DNA of 64,000 bases from Chitinilyticum aquatile DSM 21506 (lineage in GTDB: Bacteria > Pseudomonadota > Gammaproteobacteria > Burkholderiales > Chitinibacteraceae). The DNA is taken from the NCBI RefSeq assembly GCF_000430805.1, contig NZ_AUMS01000001.1, forward strand, positions 1-64,000, given 5' to 3'. The notes beneath the pieces were generated by a model. The model did no database searches. It saw nothing but the letters and a program-made list of their open reading frames with translations, and was not told the origin of the DNA. The translations under genes were made by a program, and so were the position numbers. Each line of letters begins with the position of its first letter. Within the stretch, counting starts at the first letter, position 1. Of the stretch, positions 9,175 to 17,761 are shown piece by piece.

Positions 9175-9867
9175 TCAGCCGCCGCACAGTGCCTGTAGCG
9201 CTGCTTTTTCGATGGCTGTGCCTGGGGTCTTGAATGCCCATTGCGCCAGTTCTTTCTGGCTGCCGTAATCGTACGAAAGCAGATTTTTGCTGCAGCGAAC
9301 CGCAACGCCCTGCGTGCTTTCCAGATACTGGGCCATGACTACGCCGTCGGTTTCGGCGCGCGTGGAAAGATCAAGGATCACATCCTGTCCATCATGTGTA
9401 CCCAGCTTGATCTGCAGGGCCAGGCTGGCGATGGCTTCCGCCGACATCGGCGGGTTGTCCCTGCCGGGGAAGTTGCCGTTTTCGTCACGGGGTAGTCCGG
9501 CATTGAGCAGACCGGTGAGATAGGCGCCGCAGCCGACGTCAGTTCCCCATGTGTCGGCATTCCGGCGCTGCTGGCTGCATGCCTCGATGAAACTGGTTTC
9601 GAACTGTTTGCGACCTTCCGGTGAAGCTTGCCGATAGGTTTCGATGACCACCTGCATCACGGGGCGGTTTTTCTCAAATATCAAGCGACCGAGCAGTTCC
9701 TGGTAGCAGGACACCTGTTCCAGGTTTTCGACGCGGCCAGCCCGGATGCTGCACTTGTTCCTGATTGCCTCGCTTTCATCGCTAGAGGGTTTGACAATCG
9801 ACGTTTCTGCGGCACCTGCGGTGGAGGCGGCAAGGATAATCAGAAGGCCCGGCAGTTTTTTTCTCAT
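9175..9867 (-). CDS. Secreted protein of unknown function
   Basis: The 230-residue product has a signal peptide (MRKKLPGLLIILAASTAGAA) and a soluble mature domain with seven cysteines, suggesting disulfides in the periplasm. I recognise no family. The ATG at 9867 is chosen over an in-frame TTG four codons upstream. Neither has a strong Shine-Dalgarno site. It is convergent with the ABC exporter, with only 6 bp between stop codons. Confidence 0.6.
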   Translation of the reverse strand: MRKKLPGLLIILAASTAGAAETSIVKPSSDESEAIRNKCSIRAGRVENLEQVSCYQELLGRLIFEKNRPVMQVVIETYRQASPEGRKQFETSFIEACSQQRRNADTWGTDVGCGAYLTGLLNAGLPRDENGNFPGRDNPPMSAEAIASLALQIKLGTHDGQDVILDLSTRAETDGVVMAQYLESTQGVAVRCSKNLLSYDYGSQKELAQWAFKTPGTAIEKAALQALCGG

Positions 9868-9979
9868 CGCAGACGACAAATTCAGAAAAATGGACGCAAA
9901 AGCTTACGCCTTTACTGGGTTGGCTTGCCAGCAAAATGCTTTTCTGGCGTAAAGCTGGCGTTTGCTGGGGCTGTGCTGC

Positions 9980-10069
9980 TTATGGCGCGTCGTGCATCGC
10001 CGCATGCACGGCGCTGGCGGCATCGGGGTCGGGCAGGGCGGGGATGTGGTCCCAGTGATCGCTGTTCAT
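9980..10069 (-). CDS. Possible 29-aa small protein
   Basis: The ORF reads MNSDHWDHIPALPDPDAASA and ends HAAMHDAP. A GAAGGA site lies 6 bp before the ATG, which is the only positive evidence. It is His/Asp-rich and has no recognised relatives. It sits alone between a secreted protein gene and sdaA. It could be spurious. Confidence 0.25.
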   Translation of the reverse strand: MNSDHWDHIPALPDPDAASAVHAAMHDAP

Positions 10070-10336
10070 GGCGCTATCCTTCATTTCATGTTGCACTGCG
10101 ACACAGTGTAGGCGCCTGCGCTTGGCCAGCCTTGCGCTGGCGCAAATGAGACACGAAATTGTAGTTGCGGTTTTCCCGACTACAGCTGGACGAACCCGCA
10201 CGCAAGGGCTTGGGTTTTCCTGATATGGCATTGTGCGGCGCTGTGCGATAGTGAATCGCAGGCGGGTGGCCGGCGCGACAGAAGCGTCGCCGCTACCCAT
10301 GGCAACGATTCCATCTCCGTGCAGGTAAGCAGTTCC

Positions 10337-11704
10337 ATGATCAGCGTCTTCGATCTGTTCAAAATCGGCATCGGGCCGTCCAGCTCGCATACCGTCGGGC
10401 CGATGGTGGCCGCGCGGCGCTTCGTGCAGCAGCTGCAGGACAGCGGCGTGCTGGCCAGTGTCGCTCGTGTCGAGGCCAATCTGTACGGCTCGCTGGCGCT
10501 GACCGGTGCCGGCCATGGCACGATTGCTGCCGTGCTGCTGGGGCTGGAAGGTGCCGAGCCGGCTACCGTCGACCCGCAGCATCTGCAGGCGCGCGCGCAG
10601 GCTTTGCAACTGGGGGCCGATCTGCTGCTGGCCGGCAGCAAAGCCCTGCCTTTTAATTTTGCGTGTGACCTCTTGCTGCACCGGCACCAGTTTCTGCCGC
10701 AGCACGCCAATGGCCTGCGTTTTCGTGCGCTGGTGGCGGACGGGCGCGTGTTGGCCGATGAAACCTATTTCTCGGTCGGCGGCGGCTTCGTGCAGACCGA
10801 GGCCGAGCTGGCCGCGCCGCTGGCTGACGCGCTGACGGTGCCGTATCCGTTCCGCTCGGCAGCAGAGCTGATGGCGCTGTGCCGCGTGCACAATCGCACG
10901 ATTGCGCAGATCATGCTGGAGAACGAGCTGGTACATCTGCCGGCCGCGGAAGTCCGTCGCCGTCTGCTGGCGATTGCCGGTGTGATGCAGGATTGCATCG
11001 CGCGGGGCGGGCAGTGCGAGGGCGAGCTGCCGGGGGATTACCATGTACGCCGCCGCGCACCGGCAATCATGAAAAAGCTGCAGATGCTGCAGCAGGCCGG
11101 CCGGGGCGACATCATGCTCTGGCCGATGGTGTATGCGATTGCCGTGTCGGAGGAGAATGCCGCCGGCGGGCGCATCGTCACCGCGCCGACCAATGGCGCG
11201 GCCGGCATCATTCCGGCGGTGCTGCAGTACTACCGCAACTTTGCGCCCAATGCATCCGATGAAGGTATTGTCGATTTCCTGCTGACCGCCGCGGCCATCG
11301 GCCTGCTCTACAAGATGAACGCATCGATTTCCGGTGCCGAAGTCGGCTGTCAGGGCGAGGTGGGCGTGGCGTGCTCGATGGCGGCTGGCGCGTATTGCGC
11401 GGTGCTGGGCGGCACGCTGGCGCAGATTGAAAATGCAGCCGAAATCGCGATGGAGCACCATCTCGGGTTGACCTGCGACCCCGTCGGTGGCCTGGTGCAG
11501 GTGCCCTGTGTCGAGCGCAACGGCGTGGCGGCCGAGAAGGCGATCAAGGTCGCGCAACTCGCATTACTGGAAAACGGCGAGCATCTGGTGTCGCTCGACA
11601 AGGTCATCGAAACGATGCTGCGTACCGGGCAGGACATGCAGCACAGCTACAAGGAAACGGCGCTGGGTGGCCTGGCGCTGACCGTGGGGTTGCCGGCCTG
11701 CTAG
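10337..11704 (+). CDS. sdaA: L-serine ammonia-lyase (iron-sulfur type)
   Basis: This one-chain L-serine dehydratase (455 residues) deaminates serine to pyruvate using a [4Fe-4S] cluster. It starts [20 protein letters not shown], the standard N-terminus, which fixes the start at 10337. Cluster cysteines lie in the C-terminal half, in [20 protein letters not shown] and [15 protein letters not shown]. The two usual regions (beta and alpha) are fused in one chain, as in E. coli SdaA. It stands alone, with no obvious operon partner. Confidence 0.96.
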   Translation: MISVFDLFKIGIGPSSSHTVGPMVAARRFVQQLQDSGVLASVARVEANLYGSLALTGAGHGTIAAVLLGLEGAEPATVDPQHLQARAQALQLGADLLLAGSKALPFNFACDLLLHRHQFLPQHANGLRFRALVADGRVLADETYFSVGGGFVQTEAELAAPLADALTVPYPFRSAAELMALCRVHNRTIAQIMLENELVHLPAAEVRRRLLAIAGVMQDCIARGGQCEGELPGDYHVRRRAPAIMKKLQMLQQAGRGDIMLWPMVYAIAVSEENAAGGRIVTAPTNGAAGIIPAVLQYYRNFAPNASDEGIVDFLLTAAAIGLLYKMNASISGAEVGCQGEVGVACSMAAGAYCAVLGGTLAQIENAAEIAMEHHLGLTCDPVGGLVQVPCVERNGVAAEKAIKVAQLALLENGEHLVSLDKVIETMLRTGQDMQHSYKETALGGLALTVGLPAC

Positions 11705-11837
11705 TACGACGCGGCCTCGCAAGGCCATGCCGGAGCAGGGGCTGCACTTCGAGTGCCGGACCCGCGACCTGCGGTGATGGCAGCGCTGTCAGCTATAGTG
11801 AAAGCATGACGTTGCCCGTATGAGTTCCGAGGTCATC

Positions 11838-12704
11838 ATGCCCGAACTGCACTCTGTGCCAAAAACAGCCGACGCCCTGCGCGACGAACGCTTCCATTTT
11901 CTGGAGGATATTGCCCGGGAGTTGACGGGTGACGTTGTGTTTCCAGTCTGTTTTGACGCAACAATACGCATCAGTTCAGTGATGCGCAGCCAGACTGCCT
12001 CCCTGCAGCGCATTGCACAGGAAGTGCAGAAAGATCCCCTGATTACGAGCAAGTTGCTTAAGCTGGCCAACACCGCCGCATTCAATGCCTCGGGGCGTCC
12101 GGTGCTTGATCTGTCATCGGCCGTCGTGCGTCTGGGCATGCAGACCACGCGCTCGGTGGCGATGGCCTGTTCCCTGCAGCAGCTCAGCAAAGGTGAAGGG
12201 GCGAGTGCTTTCGAGGACAAGGCGCTGGCCTTGTGGCGGCACAGCATGCGTACCGCCGTCTACGCGATGGTATTCGCCCGACGTCTGACGCGGCACAACC
12301 CCGACGTGGCCATGCTGGCCGGGCTGATACACGACCTTGGTGCTTTTTTCCTGCTGGATCGCGCGGGGCACTATCCGGAGCTGGTCGAGCGTCCGGCGTC
12401 GGTTGATTATCTGGTCGCGCAATGGCATGACAGCATCGGCGCCGCGCTGATGAGCACACTGGGCTTGCCAGATGAAGTCATCGACGCAGTGCATGAAATC
12501 GACCTGCCACGCCCCCCTGTCGAACAGTTGCGCACACTCAATGACGTGCTGTACGTCGCCAACCTCTTTGCGGGCGGGCTCGACGAAATGAGCCGGATGG
12601 ATGTCCCCATGCTGGAAGAGCCCGCCGAGTTGGCTGATCCGCAGTATCTGGCCTGCCAGGATGAGGCCGAAACCAACTGTACCTCCATTCTCAGCGTCTG
12701 GTAG
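11838..12704 (+). CDS. HDOD-domain signalling protein
   Basis: The 288-residue protein carries one HDOD domain over roughly residues 35-235 (MRSQTASLQRIAQEVQKDPL...LLKLANTAAFN...AVVRLGMQTTRSVA...LAGLIHDLGAFFLL). HDOD domains resemble HD phosphohydrolases without full metal ligands and act as signalling scaffolds in motility, competence or stress control. The retained LIHDLG is a partial HD motif. The ATG at 11838 has a GAGG site 5 bp upstream, and an in-frame ATG at 11820 is possible. No receiver or GGDEF domain is attached. Its partner is unknown. Confidence 0.8.
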   Translation: MPELHSVPKTADALRDERFHFLEDIARELTGDVVFPVCFDATIRISSVMRSQTASLQRIAQEVQKDPLITSKLLKLANTAAFNASGRPVLDLSSAVVRLGMQTTRSVAMACSLQQLSKGEGASAFEDKALALWRHSMRTAVYAMVFARRLTRHNPDVAMLAGLIHDLGAFFLLDRAGHYPELVERPASVDYLVAQWHDSIGAALMSTLGLPDEVIDAVHEIDLPRPPVEQLRTLNDVLYVANLFAGGLDEMSRMDVPMLEEPAELADPQYLACQDEAETNCTSILSVW

Positions 12705-12719
12705 GCATGTCCTGCCCGG

Positions 12720-13097
12720 CTATTGTCTGGTCGATGGCAGCCAGTTGATGACGTTGACCTGGTGGTCGATGGCAAACAGTCGTGCCCGTGTCTGGGCCAG
12801 TGCGCCTCGCATGGCCTCGCGGGAATCTGCAATCCGGATGGCTCTGTCGGGTCTGGCCGGCAGGGCTGCAGCGATCATCTCGGCATCGGCTTTCTCGAAA
12901 CGCGTTGCAAGATGGATGTCGCACGGAGCAGCCGTCACCGGCTTGCGGTCGCGCAGCACGAATTGCAGCGGCGTGTCGCCCGCCAGCAGTATGTAGATGC
13001 TGGCATTGCCGGCGGCCTCCGCCCGCGCGAGCTCGGCTTCCAGTGCCGCGATGGTCTGTACCAGTTCGTCCCTGACGGCGGTTTGCGGGTTTTTCAT
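12720..13097 (-). CDS. Small hypothetical protein
   Basis: The likely 125-residue product begins MKNPQTAVRDELVQTIAALE with a helical, Glu/Ala-rich segment, then FVLRDRKPVTAAPCDIHLAT and an Ala/Arg-rich C-terminus. No membrane helix, signal or known domain is seen. The start is uncertain because an in-frame ATG at 13169 also exists. It is convergent with the HDOD gene and divergent from phnA. Confidence 0.45.
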   Translation of the reverse strand: MKNPQTAVRDELVQTIAALEAELARAEAAGNASIYILLAGDTPLQFVLRDRKPVTAAPCDIHLATRFEKADAEMIAAALPARPDRAIRIADSREAMRGALAQTRARLFAIDHQVNVINWLPSTRQ

Positions 13098-13240
13098 GGT
13101 GTACGGGTGTTGCTGCCGGTTTGGTAAAAGCCCGGGCAGTATGCCATGCATGTCTGGCCAAGAAACCATGAGCGTTACAGGGGAATCGGCTTCCCGCTGC
13201 TATACTGCGCGTTTTGCAATCTGCCGAATCTGGAATGCCG

Positions 13241-13582
13241 ATGTCTACGCTGCCCGCCTGTCCCCAATGCACACTGGAAAATACCTACCCCGATGGCGAC
13301 AACTTCGTCTGTGCCGATTGCGGCTTCGAGTGGCCGGCGGTGGCTGCTGCCAGCGATGAGGAAGCCGACGCGGTGGTGCGCGATGCCAACGGCAACATCC
13401 TCAATGACGGCGATGCCGTGGTACTGATCAAGGACCTGAAGGTGAAGGGCTCGTCGATCACGCTGAAGCAGGGTAGCAAGGTCAAAAGCATCCGGCTGGT
13501 CAGCGGCGGCGATCACGAAGTCGACTGCAAGCTCGATGCCGGCCAGTTCATGCTCAAGGCGTGTTTCCTGAAAAAAGTCTGA
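13241..13582 (+). CDS. PhnA/YjdM family zinc-ribbon protein
   Basis: The 113-residue protein starts MSTLPACPQCTLENTYPDGD. An N-terminal zinc ribbon (CPQC...CADC) is followed by a C-terminal beta domain (DGDAVVLIKDLKVKGSSITL...KVKSIRLVSGGDHEVDCKL...MLKACFLKKV) typical of PhnA/YjdM. Despite its name the E. coli protein is not needed for phosphonate use, and its function is unknown. It is not phosphonoacetate hydrolase. A GGA-type site supports the ATG at 13241. Confidence 0.9.
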   Translation: MSTLPACPQCTLENTYPDGDNFVCADCGFEWPAVAAASDEEADAVVRDANGNILNDGDAVVLIKDLKVKGSSITLKQGSKVKSIRLVSGGDHEVDCKLDAGQFMLKACFLKKV

Positions 13583-13598
13583 CCGGCCAATGCGCCAC

Positions 13599-13630
13599 AA
13601 CAAAACCCGGCCGAGGCCGGGTTTTGTGTT
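13599..13630. terminator. Bidirectional terminator between phnA and hsp20
   Basis: AAAACCCGGCC / GGCCGGGTTTT forms a strong GC stem with A/T tracts on both sides. It lies between convergent genes. Confidence 0.85.
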
Positions 13631-13663
13631 TCATGCAAAGCGCTTGCACCGCAGGGCGGGAAG

Positions 13664-14098
13664 CTAGAGGATTTCGATCTGCCGGCGTTTTTCGCTGATG
13701 GTCTTCTTCGGCAGCACCAGTTCCAGCACGCCATCCTTGAAGCTGGCGGTGGTGGCGGCTTCGTCGAGCGCGTGGCCCAGGCGGAAGCTGCGCGATACCT
13801 CGCCGAAATAGCGTTCCGAGCGCAGTACGCGGTCACCTTCCTTGGTTTCCTTTTCCTGCTTCACTTCGGCCGCAATCGTGACGACGTCGTCTTCGACGTG
13901 CACCTTGATATCCTCTTTTTTCACCCCGGCCAGCTCGGCATGCACCGTGTAGGCCTTGTCGTCTTCCTTGACATCAATCTTGATCTGGGTCGGGGCGTCG
14001 AAATCCACCGGGCGCACGAAGAAACCGCGGAAGAGATCGTCCAGCGTGCTCAGCGGCTCCTGCAGGTTGTCCAGTTTGCGTCTGATCAGGCTGCCCAT
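13664..14098 (-). CDS. Small heat-shock protein Hsp20
   Basis: This 144-residue alpha-crystallin chaperone should hold unfolding proteins as ATP-independent oligomers. The core domain spans about residues 38-138 (TQIKIDVKEDDKAYTVHAEL...VTIAAEVKQEKETKEGDRVLRSERYFGEVSRSFRL...GVLELVLPKK). The C-terminus RRQIEIL carries the I-x-I-type anchor. The start at 14098 follows an AGGAGGT site, the strongest in this region. No HrcA-binding CIRCE element or clear sigma-32 promoter was found upstream. Confidence 0.93.
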   Translation of the reverse strand: MGSLIRRKLDNLQEPLSTLDDLFRGFFVRPVDFDAPTQIKIDVKEDDKAYTVHAELAGVKKEDIKVHVEDDVVTIAAEVKQEKETKEGDRVLRSERYFGEVSRSFRLGHALDEAATTASFKDGVLELVLPKKTISEKRRQIEIL

Positions 14099-14245
14099 GA
14101 TGAACACCTCCTTTTGTCCGGGTTGATAAAGACTGCTTTTGCACTTCAGAAATAGCAGCCCTGAAAACCTTGTAAAGCCGGTGGTTTTAGCGTTTCCGCC
14201 GAACGGCATGGGCTGCCTTCGCAGGTTTTTCTCTGGAAAATATCA

Positions 14246-14315
14246 AGGGTATATTAATGAATCCATTTATCTGAAATGGCTTTGTGCTTATACATGTATG
14301 GGTATTTCGGTGTGC
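14246..14315. repeat. Palindromic intergenic repeat, copy 4
   Basis: It begins GGGTATATTAATG, has a CCATTTATCTGAAATGG stem and ends with a palindromic ATACATGTAT followed by GGGTAT. It lies between the divergent hsp20 and ndpA genes. Confidence 0.75.
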
Positions 14316-14376
14316 CCTTGCGGCCAGCTCCAGTCGCAGTGATAATTCGCGCTCATTCCCCCAGCAGGTTTTTCCC

Positions 14377-15381
14377 ATGATGATCGAACAGTCCCGCGTC
14401 GCCCAGCTCGTAGTCCATCGTGTCGGCAATGCCGCACGCGGCGAGCCGCTGCACCTGTCGGAGCGTGCCGCCAGCGTGGACGAAGACGTGTCGGCACTGA
14501 TTCTGGCCGGTTACCTCAAGGGCATCGTTTCGGAGAAAAAGCAGCATCAGTTCATCCACGAGACTGACCTGAACCTGAACGAGCTGTATCACTACAAGCA
14601 GCAGTTTTTCCGGGGCGAACTCGGTTTCGTGGCCTTGTCCCAAGTGATTGCGAAGCACCTGCACGCGCGCTCGCAACACCCGAACATCAGCGCCGGCGAT
14701 CTGCTGGTCATCCTGTTCGAGGGGCTGCAAGAAGGCGAGGGCACGCAGCGCGCCATCGGCGTGTTCAAGTCCGAAATCCGCGATGATTTTCTGACGGTGG
14801 TCGAATCCGGCGAGGTGATCGACCTGCGGCACGCCACCGGCATCAATCCGCGCCTGATCGACAAGGGAGCGCTGATTCTGGAAAACGGTCCGCTGATGTA
14901 TGCGGTGGACCGGCAGGCGCAGAACGCCAAATTCTGGCTGGATGATTTCCTGCAGGTGCTGCGCGTGCCCGATCCGGCCAGTACGACCAAAATGGTGGCC
15001 GATGTGCTGGAGCAGGTGTCGGAGCAGATCACGGATGCCAAACAGCAGCAGCAGTTCAAGGAAGAAGTGCTGACGCGCTGCCGCGAGGAAGAGGACTTCC
15101 TGCCCTGGGAAGTGGGTGAAGTGGCCGGCAGATTCGTGCCCAGTGAGCAGGTCAGCCAGATGATGGACGAGGCCGCCGCGTCACACGGTTTTTCGCTGGA
15201 AAAATCCGCGCGCGTGCCGGCCAAGAATGTCGCCAAGCGCCTGGAGCGCAGCTGGAGCAAGATCGGCATCGGCCACGGCGTCAGCATCCTGCAGCCCTCG
15301 GACCTGAACCTCGAGGACGTGAACATCGAGAACGGCGACGAGGAAATCGTGATGACGCTGTATTTTTCCAAAAAGACCTGA
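14377..15381 (+). CDS. ndpA: Nucleoid-associated protein NdpA/YejK
   Basis: This 334-residue member of the 37-kDa nucleoid-associated family matches the usual length of E. coli YejK. The N-terminus runs MMIEQSRVAQLVVHRVGNAA and the protein includes LSERAASVDEDVSALILAGY, DDFLQVLRVPDPASTTKM and a C-terminal NVAKRLERSWSKIGIGHGVS. It should associate with the chromosome, but its molecular role is poorly defined. The ATG at 14377 agrees with the family N-terminus. It is convergent with comF, with a palindromic repeat at the junction. Confidence 0.88.
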   Translation: MMIEQSRVAQLVVHRVGNAARGEPLHLSERAASVDEDVSALILAGYLKGIVSEKKQHQFIHETDLNLNELYHYKQQFFRGELGFVALSQVIAKHLHARSQHPNISAGDLLVILFEGLQEGEGTQRAIGVFKSEIRDDFLTVVESGEVIDLRHATGINPRLIDKGALILENGPLMYAVDRQAQNAKFWLDDFLQVLRVPDPASTTKMVADVLEQVSEQITDAKQQQQFKEEVLTRCREEEDFLPWEVGEVAGRFVPSEQVSQMMDEAAASHGFSLEKSARVPAKNVAKRLERSWSKIGIGHGVSILQPSDLNLEDVNIENGDEEIVMTLYFSKKT

Positions 15382-15430
15382 TGGGTATCAGGCTGCAGCC
15401 CTCTATTTAAAAGGGCTGTAGATGGATACT
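15382..15430. repeat. Palindromic intergenic repeat, copy 5
   Basis: It begins GGGTATCAGG and contains a CTGCAGCCCT / AGGGCTGTAG stem, ending GGATACTG. It starts at the ndpA stop and overlaps the comF 3' end, encoding the last ComF residues (SIHLQPF). Confidence 0.8.
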
Positions 15431-16186
15431 GTGATTTGTGTGTGGCGAGCAGCGTTCTTGCTTCCTTCCGTGCGGCAGGGTGCGTGCCAGTACCCAGGCT
15501 GTGACGCTGGCGGCGCCCGCTGCCTTCAGTGCCCGGGCGGCGGCGTCGAGGCTGGCACCGCTGGTCATCACGTCATCCACCACGATCACATCCAGGCCGG
15601 CCACCGCTGGTGCTGCGGCAAACGCCTTCCGTAAATTCCTGTGCCGTGCCTTCCGGCTGAGCCGTGACTGGTGACCGGTATCGCGGGTGCGCACCAGCAG
15701 ATCATGCCGCAATGACAGATTGCTCGCCCGTGCCAGCGGGAGTGCCAGCTCCAGCGCCTGATTGAAACCGCGTTCGCGCAGGCGGCTGGCGTGCAGTGGC
15801 AGTGGAATCAGGACACTGCCTGCTGCCAGCGCCGGGCGATGCTGCGCCATCAGCTGTCCGAACAGAGGCCAGAGTTGCCACCGCCCGCCATATTTGCCGG
15901 CCATCACCAGTTCGCTGACGGGGGACTGGTAGCCCAGCAGTGCGTGGCAGGCATCAAAAGCAGGCGGCGCCCGCAGGCAGCTGCCGCACAGTTGCCCGTC
16001 TGCCGTCGGCAGGGCGCAGCGCGGACAGGCCTGGCGCGGCAACCAGGGCAGGCCGGCCAGACAGGCGCTGCACAGTGCTTCCCGGCCACTGGTCTGACAC
16101 AGCACACAGCGGCAGGGCAGTACACGATCAAGCAGTCCGGCCGCCCGGCGGAAGTTGTTCAAAATTGCCGCGCCAAAATTTGACAA
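15407..16186 (-). CDS. comF: ComF family phosphoribosyltransferase-like protein
   Basis: The ComF/GntX-type protein has an N-terminal zinc-finger region (CRCVLCQTSGREALCSACLAG...CPRCALPTADGQLCGSCL) and a PRTase-like domain with the PRPP loop VIVVDDVMTSGASLDAAARA. It supports DNA uptake in competent bacteria and is linked to fork repair elsewhere. The TTG at 16186 is preferred because GGAGG lies 4 bp before it. The open frame extends to another TTG at 16270. The C-terminal tail after VLARTLPHG comes from a palindromic repeat and is probably not conserved. It diverges from bioB. Confidence 0.87.
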   Translation of the reverse strand: MSNFGAAILNNFRRAAGLLDRVLPCRCVLCQTSGREALCSACLAGLPWLPRQACPRCALPTADGQLCGSCLRAPPAFDACHALLGYQSPVSELVMAGKYGGRWQLWPLFGQLMAQHRPALAAGSVLIPLPLHASRLRERGFNQALELALPLARASNLSLRHDLLVRTRDTGHQSRLSRKARHRNLRKAFAAAPAVAGLDVIVVDDVMTSGASLDAAARALKAAGAASVTAWVLARTLPHGRKQERCSPHTNHSIHLQPF

Positions 16187-16189
16187 CTT
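16152..16189. promoter_or_regulatory. Long inverted repeat, candidate operator near comF
   Basis: AAGTTGTTCAAA and its mirror TTTGACAACTT flank a 15 bp spacer, giving 11 paired bases with one bulge. The half-sites and spacing recall BirA-type operators (TTGTnnAnn, ~15 bp, mirrored). It overlaps the preferred comF start and lies 230 bp from bioB. Confidence 0.4.
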
Positions 16190-16418
16190 GCCTCCCGCTT
16201 CCGACAATGGCCGCCATCCTTCATGTACAGCAGGTGCTTTGCAACGCCTGCACGCGTTTTCAGCGGCCAAGCCAATGCAAACGCATGAGAAGCCAATATA
16301 GCCGTTGTTTTTCCAACTTCCCGTTTGCCCCGTGTTTACCCGGCGGCAGGTCGAAATGGAAAACCGACTTTCACTTGATGCCTTGCCAGCGCCTCGGCGC
16401 TGAATGCCGGAAACCGTG

Positions 16419-17438
16419 ATGACCCAAGCCTCTTCCTGTCAGGGCAGTAATGCTGCTGTCCAAACCATTGAACTCAAGCGCCCGACGCCGCACCCGAAAG
16501 CCGACAACTGGTCGCTGGACGAGATTGCGGCATTGTTCGACCTGCCGTTCAACGATCTGCTGTTCCAGGCACAGCTGGTGCATCGCGAACACTTCGATGC
16601 CAGCCGGGTGCAATTGTCCACCCTGTTGTCGGTAAAAACCGGTGGCTGCTCGGAAGATTGCGGGTATTGCTCGCAATCGGCGCATCACGAAAAGGAAACC
16701 GGCCTCGAGCGGGAAAAGCTGATGACGGCCGAAGACGTGATCGACGCCGCGAAAATCGCCAAGGAAAACGGTTCCAGCCGTTTCTGCATGGGTGCGGCCT
16801 GGCGTGGTCCGAAAAACAAGGATCTGGACGAAGTGAAGCGCATGATTGCCGGCGTGAAGGCGCTGGGGCTGGAAACCTGCGCGACCTTCGGCATGCTGAA
16901 AGACGGGCAGGCCGAGGAACTGCGCGATGCCGGTCTCGATTATTACAACCACAACCTTGATACCAGCCCGGAAAAGTACGGCGAAATCGTCACGACCCAC
17001 AGCTATGACGATCGTCTAGATACGCTGGGCAAGGTCAGAAAGGCTGGCCTGAGTGTGTGTTCGGGGGGCATTGTCGGTTTGGGCGAAACCCGGAATGACC
17101 GCGTCGGCTTGATCGCGCAGCTGGCCAATCTTGATCCGCAGCCGGATTCGGTGCCGATTAACAATCTGGTGCAGATTGAAGGGACGCCGCTTGAGGGCAA
17201 GGAAGCCGTGGACTGGACGGAATTCGTGCGCACCATTGCGGTGGCGCGCATCACCATGCCGAAATCCTTCGTGCGCCTGTCGGCCGGGCGCCAGCAAATG
17301 GATGAAAGCATGCAGGCGCTCTGTTTCCTCGCCGGCGCCAATTCGATTTTCTACGGCGACAAGCTGCTGACTACGGGCAATCCGGATGTCACGCGGGATC
17401 GCGCACTCTTTGCCAAGCTGGACATTCAGCCGCTGTAA
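16419..17438 (+). CDS. bioB: Biotin synthase BioB
   Basis: This radical SAM enzyme inserts sulfur into dethiobiotin to form biotin. The SAM-cluster motif is [13 protein letters not shown] (CxxxCxxC). Further family motifs are [59 protein letters not shown] and the C-terminal [13 protein letters not shown]. The ATG at 16419 has a GGAA site upstream, and an in-frame ATG at 16404 is possible. The 339 residues fit the proteobacterial enzyme. It stands alone here, with bioA, bioD and bioF not in the window. Confidence 0.97.
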   Translation: MTQASSCQGSNAAVQTIELKRPTPHPKADNWSLDEIAALFDLPFNDLLFQAQLVHREHFDASRVQLSTLLSVKTGGCSEDCGYCSQSAHHEKETGLEREKLMTAEDVIDAAKIAKENGSSRFCMGAAWRGPKNKDLDEVKRMIAGVKALGLETCATFGMLKDGQAEELRDAGLDYYNHNLDTSPEKYGEIVTTHSYDDRLDTLGKVRKAGLSVCSGGIVGLGETRNDRVGLIAQLANLDPQPDSVPINNLVQIEGTPLEGKEAVDWTEFVRTIAVARITMPKSFVRLSAGRQQMDESMQALCFLAGANSIFYGDKLLTTGNPDVTRDRALFAKLDIQPL

Positions 17439-17518
17439 GTGTTGCAAACGGGGTATTTTTCCTGGTGATTTCGGGTTTTCCCTGCTGGTGCAGTGTCCCC
17501 GTTGTATGCTTGCGTCAG

Positions 17519-17556
17519 CAGGCCGGCCGATCTTCCGGCCGGCCTGTTTGCTTTGT
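17519..17556 (+). terminator. Terminator after bioB
   Basis: A strong stem (CAGGCCGGC / GCCGGCCTG) is followed by TTTGCTTTGT. The rest of the 323 bp gap from bioB to the chemoreceptor gene shows no other recognisable element. Confidence 0.7.
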
Positions 17557-17761
17557 ATTGCCTGCTGTTGCCCATGCTTGGCCGTCTTGTCTATGCTGAA
17601 GTGTCAGTTGGCAAGACAGTCCAGGGGGCAAAGGCAAGCGTTTTGCAGTAGCAGCCTGACCATGTAAGGAAATGACTTTATCGACAATGGATCGGGCTGG
17701 CTGCATCGTGAGTCAAACCGGAAGTTGTGCGCCCCGGAAAACAAGAACGAGGAAAAATTCC

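Noticed and set aside
9980-11557. 525-codon antisense frame opposite sdaA
   Set aside because: The sense strand encodes a full serine dehydratase. The antisense product has no recognisable domain. Only the short frame at its end, 9980-10069, is kept as a weak candidate.
13241-13582. Phosphonoacetate hydrolase as function of the PhnA-named gene
   Set aside because: The zinc ribbon and small size match YjdM/PhnA of E. coli, unrelated to the hydrolase of the same name.
14099-14245. ROSE-type RNA thermometer or CIRCE element upstream of hsp20
   Set aside because: A strong AGGAGGT site is present, but no convincing pairing partner or CIRCE palindrome could be traced by eye.
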